From Nocardioides abyssi (lineage in GTDB: Bacteria; Actinomycetota; Actinomycetes; Propionibacteriales; Nocardioidaceae): 64,000 nt of DNA. Positions 7,631 to 17,310 of the stretch are shown one piece after another. A program made the position numbers and the translations under genes. Position 1 is the stretch's first letter. Each line of letters begins with the position of its first letter. The notes under the pieces were generated by a model. It did no database searches. It saw only the letters and a list, made by a program, of their open reading frames with translations, and was not told the origin of the DNA. The stretch spans positions 186,001 through 250,000 of the forward strand of contig NZ_JAUHJR010000003.1 of the NCBI RefSeq assembly GCF_030412915.1, in the 5' to 3' direction.

Positions 7631-9427
7631 ATGGCCCTGCCGATCGAGGACTACGCGCTCATCGGCGACCGCCACACCGCGGCGCTCGTCGGCACCGACG
7701 GCTCGATCGACTGGTTGTGCCTCCCCCGCTTCGACTCCTCCGCCTGCCTGGCCGCGCTGCTCGGCACCTCCGACCACGGGCACTGGCAGCTCGTGCCGGA
7801 CGGGGTCTACGCGACCGAGCGGCGCTACCTCGGTGCCTCGTCGGTGCTCGAGACGACGTTCACGACCGCCGACGGCGTCGTGCGGCTGACCGACCACATG
7901 CCGCCCGGCGACGACCGCGCCGACGTCGTACGCCGCATCACCGGGGTCTCCGGCACGGTGCGGATGCGCCACGAGTGGAAGATCCGGTTCGACTACGGCG
8001 CCGTGCACCCGTGGGTGCGCCGCCACCACGTCCGCGGCGAGGAGGTGATCGTCGCGATCGCCGGGCCGGACCAGGTCGTGCTGAGCGGTCCCCGGCTCCC
8101 CCGGGCGGTCGACCACAGCCACAACGACGCCTTCGACGTGGCCGCCGGGGACGACCTGGTGTTCACGATGACCTGGCTGCCCTCGCACGTCCCGCTCGAC
8201 GACCTCCACGACCTCGGCGACCGGGTCGGGGCGAGCATCGCGGCCGACGAGGAGTGGGCGGCGGTGTGCCGGCAGGACGTGCCGCACGCCGACCTGGTCC
8301 AGCGGTCCCTGCTCACCCTGCGGCTCATGACCCACGAGGCGACCGGAGGGATCGTCGCGGCCCCGACCACCTCGCTGCCCGAGGAGATCGGCGGCGAGCG
8401 CAACTGGGACTACCGGTTCTGCTGGCTGCGCGACGCCGCGCTGACGATCACCTCGCTCATCGACGCGGGCTACCTCGAGGAGGCGATGCTGTGGCGCGCC
8501 TGGTTGCTCCGCTCGGTCGCCGGTGACCCCGAGGACCTGCAGATCATGTACGCCGTCGACGGCGCGCGGCGCCTGCCCGAGCACGAGCTGCCGCACCTGC
8601 CCGGCTACGAGGGCTCGCTGCCGGTGCGGATCGGCAACGGTGCCGCCGTGCAGCAGCAGCACGACGTGCTCGGCGAGGTGATGGACGCGCTCGAGCGGGT
8701 CCGCACCGCCCGCGGCCACGCCGACCCCGACGCGTGGGCGCTCCAGCGATCGCTCGTCTCGGACCTCGCGCACCACTGGCGCGAGCCGGACCACGGCATC
8801 TGGGAGATCCGCGGCGAGCCGCGCCACTTCACCCACTCCAAGGCGATGGTGTGGGTCGCCTTCGACCGGGCCGTGCGGGCGGTCGAGGAGCACGGCCTCG
8901 ACGGCCCGGTCGAGGAGTGGCGCCGCATCCGCGACGAGGTGCACGCCGAGGTGCTCGCCCGCGGCTGGAACGAGGCCAAGCAGACCTTCACCCAGCACTA
9001 CGACACCGACGAGGTCGACGCCTCGCTGCTGGTGCTGCCGCTCGTGGGCTTCCTGCCCGGCGACGACCCGCGCATCCTCGGCACCATCCAGGCGGTCGAG
9101 CGCGAGCTGGTCCGCGACCGGCTGGTGCTCCGCTACCGCACCGAGACCGGCGTCGACGGCCTCACCGGCGACGAGCACCCCTTCCTCGCCTGCTCCTTCT
9201 GGCTGGTCTCCGCCTACGCCCTCGCCGGCCGCCGCGACGACGCCCGCGCCCTGCTCGACCACCTCGCCTCGCTGGCCAACGACGTCGGCCTGCTCTCGGA
9301 GGAGTACGACCCCGTCGCCTCCCGGATGACCGGCAACTTCCCCCAGGCCTTCTCCCACCTCACCCTCGTCCAGGCGGCCCTCGTCCTCGCCGAGGCCGAC
9401 AGGCGGGCGGCTCCGGCGGCGACCTGA
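7631..9427 (+). CDS. Glycoside hydrolase family 15 protein (glucoamylase/trehalase-like)
   Basis: The 598-residue protein has the layout of bacterial GH15 enzymes: an N-terminal beta-sandwich starting IEDYALIGDRHTAALVGTDG, then an (alpha/alpha)6 barrel. Barrel signatures are NWDYRFCWLRDAALTI, LPGYEGSLPVRIGNGA and a late LLSEEYDPVASRMTGNFPQA, which carries the expected catalytic acid region. There is no signal peptide, so action is cytoplasmic. Actinobacterial members include trehalases as well as glucoamylases and dextranases, so the substrate is left open. The start lies 87 bp from the divergent cinA start. It appears monocistronic and ends facing the secreted nuclease gene. Confidence 0.9.
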   Translation: MALPIEDYALIGDRHTAALVGTDGSIDWLCLPRFDSSACLAALLGTSDHGHWQLVPDGVYATERRYLGASSVLETTFTTADGVVRLTDHMPPGDDRADVVRRITGVSGTVRMRHEWKIRFDYGAVHPWVRRHHVRGEEVIVAIAGPDQVVLSGPRLPRAVDHSHNDAFDVAAGDDLVFTMTWLPSHVPLDDLHDLGDRVGASIAADEEWAAVCRQDVPHADLVQRSLLTLRLMTHEATGGIVAAPTTSLPEEIGGERNWDYRFCWLRDAALTITSLIDAGYLEEAMLWRAWLLRSVAGDPEDLQIMYAVDGARRLPEHELPHLPGYEGSLPVRIGNGAAVQQQHDVLGEVMDALERVRTARGHADPDAWALQRSLVSDLAHHWREPDHGIWEIRGEPRHFTHSKAMVWVAFDRAVRAVEEHGLDGPVEEWRRIRDEVHAEVLARGWNEAKQTFTQHYDTDEVDASLLVLPLVGFLPGDDPRILGTIQAVERELVRDRLVLRYRTETGVDGLTGDEHPFLACSFWLVSAYALAGRRDDARALLDHLASLANDVGLLSEEYDPVASRMTGNFPQAFSHLTLVQAALVLAEADRRAAPAAT

Positions 9428-9471
9428 GCCGGTGGCCTGACCGACGGATCTGTCGGTCCGACCGTGCCGAG

Positions 9472-9560
9472 GTCGACGATCGTTCAATCGCGCGGTTGCA
9501 GCGGTCCGCGCGGCCGGTCGGGCGCTGGAACCGCGCCACTGCGCGGTGGTCGACGCCCGG
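9472..9560. repeat. ~90-bp intergenic repeat, copy 1
   Basis: This copy begins with GTCGACGATCGTTCAATCGC and ends in CGACGCCCGG. A second element of nearly the same length with matching ends lies at 40937-41026, and the middles have diverged. Both copies sit between two convergent genes. This copy lacks the second inverted arm seen in the other, but holds an internal short hairpin near its right end. Confidence 0.6.
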
Positions 9561-9588
9561 GAGCGGTGACCCCGGACCCGGACGTACG

Positions 9589-9626
9589 CCGACGGGGGCC
9601 GGCCCGGGTGGGCCGACCCCCGTCGG
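9589..9626. terminator. Strong hairpin terminator between convergent GH15 and nuclease genes
   Basis: Two 17-base arms (9589-9605 and 9610-9626) pair with a single mismatch around a 4-base loop. It lies 24 bases beyond the nuclease stop codon on the minus strand and could also stop transcription from the GH15 gene. Confidence 0.75.
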
Positions 9627-9650
9627 AGGTGCTGCAGGTGTGGTTGCGGG

Positions 9651-12491
9651 CTACTTCTTCTTGAGCTTCTTGACGTTGATCCCGTGCTCGACGCTGTCGC
9701 CGGCGACGGTGCTGCTGCCGCTGTAGACGACGTCGAGGACGGCGCGGCCGACCTCGGTGAACGCCGGCAGGGTCAGCGTGACCTCGCCGTCGACCAGCCG
9801 GCCGGTGGCGAGCACGCGACCCTCGAGGAGGACCTGCACCGTGCCGGTGGGCGTGGCGCGGTGTCCGTTGGTGCGGACCTCGACGTCCAGGGTGGTGTCG
9901 GCCTCGCCGACGTACACCTGGTTCGGCGCGTGCTTGGCCTTGACCTTGGAGACGAGCTTGGCGCCGGCGTCGGGCAGGTCGATGCCGACGATCTCCGGGT
10001 TGTGGTCGGAGGAGCGGAACGGGTCGACGGTGTAGAGGTCGGTGACGTTGGAGTTGAAGCGGCTGTACTCGTAGTACACCGACTCCTCGGCGTTGATGTT
10101 CCACACGTCGACGCCGGTCACGACACCGCGGGCGGCAGCGTTGGCGAACACGTGGTCGAGCGAGCCGACCGCGCCGTCGAAGTTGTAGCTCTCCTCGTCG
10201 GGGTCGCTCGTCGACTCCAGGCTGGTGTAGCCGGCGGCCTCGATGAGCTGGACCGGGTCCTCCTCGCTGTAGGCGTTGAAGTCACCGGCGAGGAAGATCT
10301 TCTCGACACCGCGCGCAGCGGCGAAGGTGTCCGCGAAGCCGACGAGCGCCTGCGCCTGGGCGACGCGGCTGTCGTTGGCGTTGCCCTGGCCGAAGGGGTC
10401 CGGGGTGCCGGAGCCCTTGGACTTGAAGTGGTTCGCGACCACCGCGAAGCCGTCCGAGTCGTCACCGTCGACGCCGGTGAACACCTGCGCGAAGGGCTGG
10501 CGGGCGTTGGCGAAGGCCGGGTCGTCGAAGATCTGCGACGCACCGACCGGCCGCACCGTGGCCGGGTCGTAGATGAACGCCGTGCGGATGACGTCCTCGT
10601 CGGCAGGGACCTCGGCCGGCGAGCGGACGTAGTCCCAGCGGGTCGCGCCGGCGTCGGCGTTCAGCGCCTCGACCAGCGCGGCGACGGCCTCGTCGCGGTC
10701 GTGGCCGTCGACGACGAGGGAGTTCTCGATCTCCTCGAGCGAGACGACGTCGGCGTCGAGCTTGGTGATGGCGTCGACGATCTTGGCCTGCTGCCGCTCG
10801 AAGCTGGCGGCGTCCCAAGCCCCGCGGGGGCCGTTGCCCGAGCAGGAGTTCACGGTGATCGGGTTGCCGGCGCGGTCGTTGTACGACGAGCAGCCGGCGA
10901 CGTCGGTGCCGAGCGTCGTGAAGTAGTTCAGCACGTTGAACGTCGCGAGCTTCACGTCGCCGCCGACGTCCTCGGGCAGGGCCGGGCGGTCCTGCTCGAA
11001 GGAGATGCCCTCGGGCACGCCCACGACCTGCTCGGTCGGCTGCAGCTTCCAGCCGAAGCGGTAGTCGAGGACGACCGGCTCGGTGAAGGTCACCGCAGCG
11101 CCCACCCGCACGGTGTGCTCGGCGGTGTAGTACGGCAGCGGCAGGCCCTTGTTGGCGTTGCTGGCGTAGTTGAGGCTCGACCCGTCGTCGAGGATCACCC
11201 GGTGGGCGTTGTTGTACGCCGCGCGGGCGGCGACGCCTGCGGTGTCCTGTGCGTCGACGACCTCGGTCGGGGTGACAAGGGGCTGGTCGTCGACCGCGAG
11301 GCCGATCTCCCCGAAGAAGCCGGACGAGGCGCTGCCGCCGTTGTAGGCCGAGCCGTCGTAGGTGTCGGTGACGGTGATCGGGCCGGTCGGCAGGACCGCC
11401 TCGCCCTCGTGGGCCTCGCGCAGCGCGTCGAGCTCGGCCCCGGTCGGGCAGTCGGTGCCGGGCAGGGCGCAGTCGGTGCCGGGGACCGCGGGCAGCGGGA
11501 CGACCGTGCCGAGGTCGGCGACCTCGCGCAGGCCGGCGGCGTCGGCGGTGATCTCGGTCAGGCCGTTGAACTCGGTGACCGCGCCGGTGACCTCGACCGA
11601 CTCGCCGACCGCCGGGTAGCCGTCGGCCGCGAGACCAGGGGTGTAGACGAAGACCGCGTCCGAGGCGGCCGGGGTGGCGGGGTCGCCCGGGGTCTGCAGG
11701 TAGAAGCCGCTGAGCCCGCCGGTCGGCCACGCGGCGGTGACGACGCCGGTGGTGACGACGGTCGAGCCGGCCAGCGGGCTGACGGCGCCGGTGCCCTGGA
11801 CCTCCGCGATGGTCGCCGCCTGCGGGGCGGTCGGCTCCTCGGGCTCCTCCGGCTCCTCGGGGGTCGTGGCAGTGCTCTGGGGGTTGGGCGTGCCGATGGT
11901 GAACTCGGCCGCGTTGACGTCGCCGTCGGGGGCGGTGCGGGAGGCCGAGGTGGCGTTGGCGGTGCCCCCGGTCTTGGTGGTCTCAAAGGTGTTGCTGTTG
12001 ACGCCGACGAGGTCGACGACGCCGGAGACGGACGTGGCCGAGCCGACCGGCGGGTTGAGAGGCGTCGTGCCGTCGGAGAGCCACACGGTGAACGCCGAGC
12101 CGGACATCGCGATGCCACCGGTGGCGTTGGGGGTCGGCAGGTCGACGGTCCCGCCGGTGCCGCTCGCCTGCTGCACGAGGTAGTAACCGCCCGCAGGCAC
12201 GGTGCCGGTCAGCGGCGTGACCCCGCTGGCGGCAGCGCTGTTGCCGCTCGCGCGGTACTGCACCGACCAGCCGTCGACCGAGATGGCCGAGCCGGTGGGG
12301 TTGTGCAGCTCGATGAAGTCCGAGCGGTACGTCGCGCCGGCGTTGCCGCCGCCGCCGTACACCTCGCTGATGACGAGGCCGGAGCTGACGGCGTGCGCGG
12401 GGAGCGCGACGAGGGAGAGACCGGCGGCCGTGACGGCGAGGCCGGAGAGCGAGGCGAGGAGCCTGCGGGGGGAACGCCCGGGTGCGGGCAT
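9651..12491 (-). CDS. Secreted endonuclease/exonuclease/phosphatase-type nuclease with lamin-tail domain (ExeM/NucH-like)
   Basis: The 946-residue protein starts with a signal peptide ending near PAHAVS (about residue 35). A lamin-tail domain follows (VISEVYGGGGNAG, FIELHNPTG), then an OB-fold-like segment around residues 220-330. The catalytic endonuclease/exonuclease/phosphatase domain holds LATFNVLNYF, VVSLEEIENS, VVANHFKSKGSG, LAGDFNAYSEEDP, GSLDHVFAN and SSDHNPEIVGIDL. This is the layout of secreted bacterial DNases of the ExeM type. A C-terminal Ig-like domain ends in a lysine tail (KKLKKK). The ATG at 12491 has a good GGAGG site 7 bases upstream. It lies behind the 5'-nucleotidase gene on the same strand but after its hairpin. 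Together they would release nucleosides and phosphate from extracellular DNA (inference). Confidence 0.9.
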   Translation of the reverse strand: MPAPGRSPRRLLASLSGLAVTAAGLSLVALPAHAVSSGLVISEVYGGGGNAGATYRSDFIELHNPTGSAISVDGWSVQYRASGNSAAASGVTPLTGTVPAGGYYLVQQASGTGGTVDLPTPNATGGIAMSGSAFTVWLSDGTTPLNPPVGSATSVSGVVDLVGVNSNTFETTKTGGTANATSASRTAPDGDVNAAEFTIGTPNPQSTATTPEEPEEPEEPTAPQAATIAEVQGTGAVSPLAGSTVVTTGVVTAAWPTGGLSGFYLQTPGDPATPAASDAVFVYTPGLAADGYPAVGESVEVTGAVTEFNGLTEITADAAGLREVADLGTVVPLPAVPGTDCALPGTDCPTGAELDALREAHEGEAVLPTGPITVTDTYDGSAYNGGSASSGFFGEIGLAVDDQPLVTPTEVVDAQDTAGVAARAAYNNAHRVILDDGSSLNYASNANKGLPLPYYTAEHTVRVGAAVTFTEPVVLDYRFGWKLQPTEQVVGVPEGISFEQDRPALPEDVGGDVKLATFNVLNYFTTLGTDVAGCSSYNDRAGNPITVNSCSGNGPRGAWDAASFERQQAKIVDAITKLDADVVSLEEIENSLVVDGHDRDEAVAALVEALNADAGATRWDYVRSPAEVPADEDVIRTAFIYDPATVRPVGASQIFDDPAFANARQPFAQVFTGVDGDDSDGFAVVANHFKSKGSGTPDPFGQGNANDSRVAQAQALVGFADTFAAARGVEKIFLAGDFNAYSEEDPVQLIEAAGYTSLESTSDPDEESYNFDGAVGSLDHVFANAAARGVVTGVDVWNINAEESVYYEYSRFNSNVTDLYTVDPFRSSDHNPEIVGIDLPDAGAKLVSKVKAKHAPNQVYVGEADTTLDVEVRTNGHRATPTGTVQVLLEGRVLATGRLVDGEVTLTLPAFTEVGRAVLDVVYSGSSTVAGDSVEHGINVKKLKKK

Positions 12492-12516
12492 GGCGAGACC
12501 TCCGAGAGAGGGGGGT

Positions 12517-12558
12517 GGGGGGGTGCTGCGGGGGGTGCTGCGGGGGATGCTGCGGGGA
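12517..12558. repeat. G-rich 12-bp tandem repeat in the nuclease leader
   Basis: About three copies of a GGGGGTGCTGCG unit (the last with GGATG) lie between the 5'-nucleotidase terminator and the nuclease ribosome site. On the minus strand this gives a C-rich leader. No known regulatory element is recognised. Confidence 0.55.
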
Positions 12559-12562
12559 GGGA

Positions 12563-12595
12563 CCGCGGGGCCTGCCGGATCGGCAGGCCCCGCGG
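12563..12595 (-). terminator. Perfect 15-bp hairpin terminator after the 5'-nucleotidase gene
   Basis: Arms 12563-12577 and 12581-12595 are exact reverse complements around a GAT loop. It begins six bases beyond the stop codon of the 5'-nucleotidase gene. Partial read-through would allow expression of the nuclease gene downstream, for which no separate promoter is evident. Confidence 0.85.
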
Positions 12596-12600
12596 GTGGA

Positions 12601-14811
12601 TCACTTCTTCTTGGCGACCCAGAACTTCAGGACCTGGGTGTCGGACTTGGTGCCCTCGTTGCCGAGGTACTTCACGCGGACCTTCTTCTGGCCCGGCTTG
12701 CCGTAGGCCTGGAGGCGGACGGTGGCCTTGCCCTTGGCGTTGAGCTCGACGGTGGTGACCTTGCCGGAGCGGAAGACCTTGACCGTGCCGGTGGCCGCGG
12801 CGTCGCCGGCCTCGACCGCGATCTTGAGGACGACCTTCTTGCCGACCTTGGCCTTGCCCTTCTTGGTGGCCTTCACCTCGGCGACGGCCTTCGGCGCGGG
12901 GGCGCCGACGACGGTGCCGGACGGCTTCGCGACGACCGAGACGTCCCAGGCGCCCGACAGGTTCGCCGGGGCCTTGAAGGAGACGTCGGCGGCACCGTCG
13001 GTGACCGGGAAGCTGCCCACGCCGACCGACTTGCTGCCCTGGACCAGCGAGACGGCGACCGAGGTGTTGACCGGCGAGCCGAGCGAGGTCAGGTCGAGGT
13101 TGGCGAGGGAGAAGGCGACCTCGTCACCCGCGGAGACCGAGGTCGGCAGGCCCGAGGCCTGGACCTGCTGACGGGCGAAGTCCGGGGAGATCGGGTCGTT
13201 GCCGGCGAGGTAGTCGCGCCACAGCTCGGCGTCGAGCAGGCCGGTGTCGGTGGAGCGGCCCTCGGTGAAGGCACGGAAGTTGTCACCGCCGGCGGCGAGG
13301 AACGACAGGGTCGAGACCGTGTAGGTCTTCGCCGGGTCGAGCAGCACGCCGTCGATGCGGACCGAGGTGATCCGCTCCCCCGCGTCCTTGGTCGGGTCGG
13401 CGGTCACCCGCACGTTGTCGGACATCGCCAGCTGCAGGTACGGACGCGAGGGGACGTTGCCCTCGGCGTCGGTCTGCCACTGCTGCTCGAGGACCTTCTT
13501 GATCGAGGCACCGGTCATCTCGACCAGCGCGACGGTGTTGTTGAACGGCAGCACCGCGTTGGCCTCGGCGAAGGTGACGACGCCGTCGGTGTTGGCCGGG
13601 TTGTCGGTGGTGTCGCCCTCGAAGAGCAGCTCGGCGCGCAGGCCGCCGGAGTTGGTCAGGCCGAGGTCGGGCTGGCCGATCTCGGCGAGGCCGTCGCGCA
13701 GCGCGTTGGCCACCAGGCCACCGAGGGTGGACTCCGAGGCGCGGTCGTCGCGCTTGCCGTCCTTGAACGCCGTGGTGATGTCGCCGGTGATCTTGGCGAC
13801 CGGCTTGCTGCCGACCTCGTCGGCCGCGTCCAGGGCCGCCTGGGTGATCTCGTCGACCGCGGCGACGCGCGGCAGGGTCAGGTCGGCCTCGGCGACGCGC
13901 GCGACGTTCTCGACGACGGACGCGGTGACCTCGCCGGTGGCGTCGTCGACGGTGAGGTCGACGCGGCCGATGTTCTCGCCGTACGACCCCGTCTGCACGA
14001 CCGGGCGCTCGCCGGCCGTCCAGGCGTACTGCTTGTGGGTGTGGCCGGTGAAGATCACGTCGACCTCGGGAGCGGTGTCCTCGACGATCTCGGCGAAGAC
14101 GCCGCCGCCGGCGACCTCCTCCTCCAGCGTGGAGCCGTCGGGGGTGCCGGCGCCGGCGCCCTCGTGGAACTCCGCGACCAGCACGTCGGCCTCGCCGTTG
14201 GCGTCGTTGCCGTCGGAGAGCTGGGCCGCGACGCGGTTGACCGCCTCGACCGGGTCGCCGAAGGAGATCGAGGTGATGCCCGCGGGGCTGACCAGCGTCG
14301 GGGTCTCCTCGGTGATGACGCCGATGACGCCCACGGTCACGCCGCCGACCTCGTAGGTGGCGTACTCGTCGAGGGCCGGCTCGGTGGTGCCCTTGTTGTA
14401 GACGTTGGCACCGAGGTAGTCGAAGTCGGCGGCGTCCTGGACGCGGCCCTCGAGGTCGGCGAAGCCGCGGTCGAACTCGTGGTTGCCGACGGCGGAGCCG
14501 GCCAGGTCGAGCGCGTTGAGCACGTCGATCGTGGGCTTGTCCTGGGCGTTCGACGAGGCGAACAGCGAGGCGCCGATGTTGTCGCCGGCGGAGAGCAGCA
14601 GGGTGTTGTCGTCCCCGGCCTCGGCCCGGATCTGCTCGACGGTGGTGGCGAACTTGGTGGTGTTCGCGTCGATGCGGCCGTGGAAGTCGTTGATGTTCAG
14701 CAGGGTGATGTCGACCGTGGCGGCGTGGGCGGGCGCCGGCACGAGGACCAGCGTGGTGGCGGCGACGGCGAGCCCGAGGGGGGCGACGAACCGCTTGGGG
14801 GTGGCAGGCAT
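12601..14811 (-). CDS. Secreted 5'-nucleotidase / metallophosphoesterase (UshA/YfkN type) with C-terminal Ig-like domain
   Basis: The 736-residue product has a signal peptide (to about residue 30, ending APAHAA). The calcineurin-like phosphoesterase domain follows with LNINDFHGRID, LSAGDNIGASL, VGNHEFDRGF and a later HTHKQYAW, all metal-ligand motifs. The 5'-nucleotidase C-terminal domain (about residues 300-520) contains GLTNSGGLRAEL and the nucleoside-stacking region. A final Ig-like domain carries a lysine-rich end (WVAKKK). It would hydrolyse nucleotides or cyclic nucleotides outside the cell. The ATG at 14811 is preceded by an AGGAG-type site; the longer frame to 14943 lacks one and would bury the signal peptide. 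The promoter region holds two 11-bp direct repeats resembling a PHO box (15010-15031), suggesting phosphate control. Confidence 0.9.
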   Translation of the reverse strand: MPATPKRFVAPLGLAVAATTLVLVPAPAHAATVDITLLNINDFHGRIDANTTKFATTVEQIRAEAGDDNTLLLSAGDNIGASLFASSNAQDKPTIDVLNALDLAGSAVGNHEFDRGFADLEGRVQDAADFDYLGANVYNKGTTEPALDEYATYEVGGVTVGVIGVITEETPTLVSPAGITSISFGDPVEAVNRVAAQLSDGNDANGEADVLVAEFHEGAGAGTPDGSTLEEEVAGGGVFAEIVEDTAPEVDVIFTGHTHKQYAWTAGERPVVQTGSYGENIGRVDLTVDDATGEVTASVVENVARVAEADLTLPRVAAVDEITQAALDAADEVGSKPVAKITGDITTAFKDGKRDDRASESTLGGLVANALRDGLAEIGQPDLGLTNSGGLRAELLFEGDTTDNPANTDGVVTFAEANAVLPFNNTVALVEMTGASIKKVLEQQWQTDAEGNVPSRPYLQLAMSDNVRVTADPTKDAGERITSVRIDGVLLDPAKTYTVSTLSFLAAGGDNFRAFTEGRSTDTGLLDAELWRDYLAGNDPISPDFARQQVQASGLPTSVSAGDEVAFSLANLDLTSLGSPVNTSVAVSLVQGSKSVGVGSFPVTDGAADVSFKAPANLSGAWDVSVVAKPSGTVVGAPAPKAVAEVKATKKGKAKVGKKVVLKIAVEAGDAAATGTVKVFRSGKVTTVELNAKGKATVRLQAYGKPGQKKVRVKYLGNEGTKSDTQVLKFWVAKKK

Positions 14812-15009
14812 GTGGAGGAACTCCTGGTGGGGGTGACGGGCGCGTGCCCGATGACGGCCCCGGATGCAGGCAGCGGCGCACGCCATCGTCGTCGACAGAC
14901 GACGTCCCGAGACGAGCGCGAGCAAGCGGAAACCTTCCGGCACGAGGGGCGGGCGGCCGATGAGGCCGCCGTCACCCTAGTACGACGCCGGACGTCCTCG
15001 ATCCACCCC

Positions 15010-15031
15010 GAAGGTGACGATCTGGTGACGA
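15010..15031 (-). promoter_or_regulatory. Candidate PHO box (two 11-bp direct repeats) upstream of the 5'-nucleotidase gene
   Basis: Read on the minus strand, TCGTCACCAGA is followed directly by TCGTCACCTTC. Streptomyces PhoP operators are built of 11-bp direct repeats of the form GKTCAYYYRSG, which these resemble in the GTCACC core. A possible -10 (TAGGGT region, about 14974-14982) lies about 27 bases downstream, as expected for an activator site near -35. The phosphate-scavenging gene it precedes supports the idea. This is inference from pattern only. Confidence 0.4.
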
Positions 15032-15051
15032 ATTGGCGGAGGCGGAATGGC

Positions 15052-15669
15052 TCAGCGGGAGCCGGCGCCGAGCGCGCGGCGCTGCTTCCAGGTGTCGCGG
15101 AAGAACTCGTAGCCCGACCACAGCGTCAGCGCGACGGCGACGACGAGGCAGGCCTGGAAGAGGTAGAACAGCACCTCGCCGGGCGCCTCGAGCGCGCCGG
15201 GGAGGTCGGGGTCGCGCAGCGGCAGCACGAGGCCGCCGAGGGCGAGCGCCTGCACGGTCGTCTTGAGCTTGCCGAGGTCGGCGGCGGCGATGACGATCCG
15301 CTTGGCGATGGAGAGCCGCAGGAGCGTCACGCTCCACTCGCGGGCGAGCACGACGATCGTCACCCACCACCAGATGTCGCCTGTCACCGACAGCCCGATG
15401 AAGGCCATGCCGGTGATCGCCTTGTCCGCGATCGGGTCGGCGATCTTGCCGAAGTCGGTGACCAGGTTGCGGGCCCGCGCGATGTCGCCGTCGATCTTGT
15501 CGGTGATCATCGCGACGACGAACAGCGTGTAGGCCACGCAGCGCCACAGGATCGAGTCGCCGCCGTCCACCAGCAGCGCCCAGCCGAAGAAGGGCACCAT
15601 CGCGATGCGCAACGTGGTGAGCACGTTGGGCAGGTTGAGGTTCGACACCTGCGGCTGGGTCTCGCTCAT
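15052..15669 (-). CDS. pgsA: CDP-diacylglycerol-glycerol-3-phosphate 3-phosphatidyltransferase
   Basis: The 205-residue integral membrane protein carries the CDP-alcohol phosphotransferase signature: DG, AR, G, D and D in the DGxxARx8GxxxDxxxD pattern ([14 protein letters not shown] then KIADPIADK). Members make phosphatidylglycerolphosphate or related anionic lipids from CDP-diacylglycerol. About five or six membrane segments are visible. The ATG at 15669 overlaps the rimO stop as ATGA, so translation is coupled. In many actinobacteria pgsA precedes cinA-clgR directly, and here the nuclease and nucleotidase genes intervene. PgsA2/PgsA3-type paralogues share the motif, so the exact lipid product is inferred. 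Confidence 0.9.
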   Translation of the reverse strand: MSETQPQVSNLNLPNVLTTLRIAMVPFFGWALLVDGGDSILWRCVAYTLFVVAMITDKIDGDIARARNLVTDFGKIADPIADKAITGMAFIGLSVTGDIWWWVTIVVLAREWSVTLLRLSIAKRIVIAAADLGKLKTTVQALALGGLVLPLRDPDLPGALEAPGEVLFYLFQACLVVAVALTLWSGYEFFRDTWKQRRALGAGSR

Positions 15670-17174
15670 GCGTGCGCCTCCTGCACGATCGGCTCGGCGT
15701 ACAGGTCGGCCCCCTCGGCGTCGACCACGACCGCGGTGACGAGGTCGCCGACCTCCGCCCGGCAGCCGACGAGGTACGTCGACCCGTCCACCTCCGGGCC
15801 CTGGTGGGCCGCGCGGCCCTCGATCGCGGGCTCGCCGTCCTCGTCGGTGACCGACTCGACCAGCACCTCGACGGTCTCGCCGAGCCGCTCGAGCGCCCGC
15901 TGGGCGGTGAGCTCCTCGACCAGGGAGGTCACGTGCTCGGCGCGGGCGCGGACCTCGTCCTCGTCCAGCTTGCCGTCGTACGACGCCGCCTCGGTGCCGT
16001 CCTCGTCGGAGTAGCCGAACACGCCGGTGACGTCGAGCCGCGCGGCGACGAGGAAGTCGCACAGCGTCTGCAGGTCCTCCTCGGTCTCGCCGGGGAAGCC
16101 GACGATCACGTTGCAGCGCACGCCGGCCTGCGGGGCGTGGCCGCGCACCTGCTCGAGCAGCCCGAGGAAGCTCTCCGGGTCGCCGAACCGGCGCATCCGG
16201 CGCAGCACCGACGCGCTCGCGTGCTGGAAGCTGAGGTCGAAGTAGGGCACGACGCCCGGGGTCGTCGCGATCGCCTCGACCAGGCCCGGCCGGGTCTCGG
16301 CGGGCTGGAGGTAGGAGACCCGCACCCGCTGGATGCCGTCGATGGCGGCGAGCTCGGGGAGCATCGTCTCCAGCAGCCGCAGGTCGCCGAGGTCCTTGCC
16401 GTAGGACGTGGAGTTCTCGCTGACCAGGAACAGCTCGCGCACGTCCTGGGTGGCCAGCCACTGCGCCTCCTGCAGCACGTCGCTGGGGCGCCGGCTGACG
16501 AAGGAGCCGCGGAAGGCGGGGATCGCGCAGAACGAGCAGCGCCGGTCGCAGCCCGACGCCAGCTTCAGCGGCGCGGTAGGGCCACCGTCGAGCCGGCGGC
16601 GTACGGCGCGGGGGCCGGTGGCCGGCGCACCCAGGCCGATCTCGCCGGTGGGCGCGGGGGCGACCGACGACCCGTGGCCGGGCACGGCCAGCGTCGACGC
16701 GGCGCGCTCGACCGGGGAGATCGGGAGCAGCCGGCGGCGGTCCTGCGGGGTGTGCGGATGGTGGGTCTCCCCCGCCACGATCGAGCGCAGCCGGGCGGCG
16801 ATGTCGGGGTAGTCGTCGAAGCCGAGCACGGCGTCGGCCTCGGGCAGCGACTCGGCCAGGTCCTTGCCATACCGCTCGGCCATGCAGCCGACCGCGACCA
16901 CGGCCTGCGCCCGGCCGCTGCCACCGGCCGACGGCTTGAGGTCGGCGGCCTCCAGCAGCGTGTCGACGGAGTCCTTCTTGGCGCTCTCGACGAAGCCGCA
17001 GGTGTTGACCACGACCGTGTCGGCCTCGGCGGGGTCCTCGACGAGGCGGAAGCCGTCGGCCTCGAGCCGGCCGGCCAGCTCCTCGGAGTCGACTTCGTTG
17101 CGCGCGCACCCGAGGGTCAGCAGCGCCACCGAGAGCGGGGTCGTCGGTCCGGGGCGCGTGTCTGCTGCAGTCAT
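15666..17174 (-). CDS. rimO: Ribosomal protein S12 methylthiotransferase RimO
   Basis: The 502-residue protein is a radical SAM methylthiotransferase that modifies an aspartate of ribosomal protein S12. It begins with an UPF0004 domain ([32 protein letters not shown]) holding iron-sulfur cysteines. The radical SAM motif appears as [14 protein letters not shown] (CxxxCxxC), and a TRAM domain ends the protein (about residues 430-500). An insert of about 55 residues, rich in Arg, Pro and Ala, precedes the radical SAM motif. Such inserts are common in actinobacterial RimO. The ATG at 17174 gives the normal family N-terminus. The gene is first in a two-gene unit with pgsA. Confidence 0.95.
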   Translation of the reverse strand: MTAADTRPGPTTPLSVALLTLGCARNEVDSEELAGRLEADGFRLVEDPAEADTVVVNTCGFVESAKKDSVDTLLEAADLKPSAGGSGRAQAVVAVGCMAERYGKDLAESLPEADAVLGFDDYPDIAARLRSIVAGETHHPHTPQDRRRLLPISPVERAASTLAVPGHGSSVAPAPTGEIGLGAPATGPRAVRRRLDGGPTAPLKLASGCDRRCSFCAIPAFRGSFVSRRPSDVLQEAQWLATQDVRELFLVSENSTSYGKDLGDLRLLETMLPELAAIDGIQRVRVSYLQPAETRPGLVEAIATTPGVVPYFDLSFQHASASVLRRMRRFGDPESFLGLLEQVRGHAPQAGVRCNVIVGFPGETEEDLQTLCDFLVAARLDVTGVFGYSDEDGTEAASYDGKLDEDEVRARAEHVTSLVEELTAQRALERLGETVEVLVESVTDEDGEPAIEGRAAHQGPEVDGSTYLVGCRAEVGDLVTAVVVDAEGADLYAEPIVQEAHA

Positions 17175-17310
17175 GGTCGTCGTCGAGTATGACCGTCCGG
17201 CACCCCTGGCGGCGAACCGACGCGACTGCGCGGTTCGGCCCCGAGCGGCCCGCAGGTCCCCTACGGTGAGGGCCACCACACCTCGACGAGGGACCGGCAA
17301 GGAGGTGCTG

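Noticed and set aside
12202-16014. A 1270-residue plus-strand frame across the 5'-nucleotidase and pgsA region.
   Set aside because: Low-complexity antisense product with no motifs; the minus strand holds three well supported genes.
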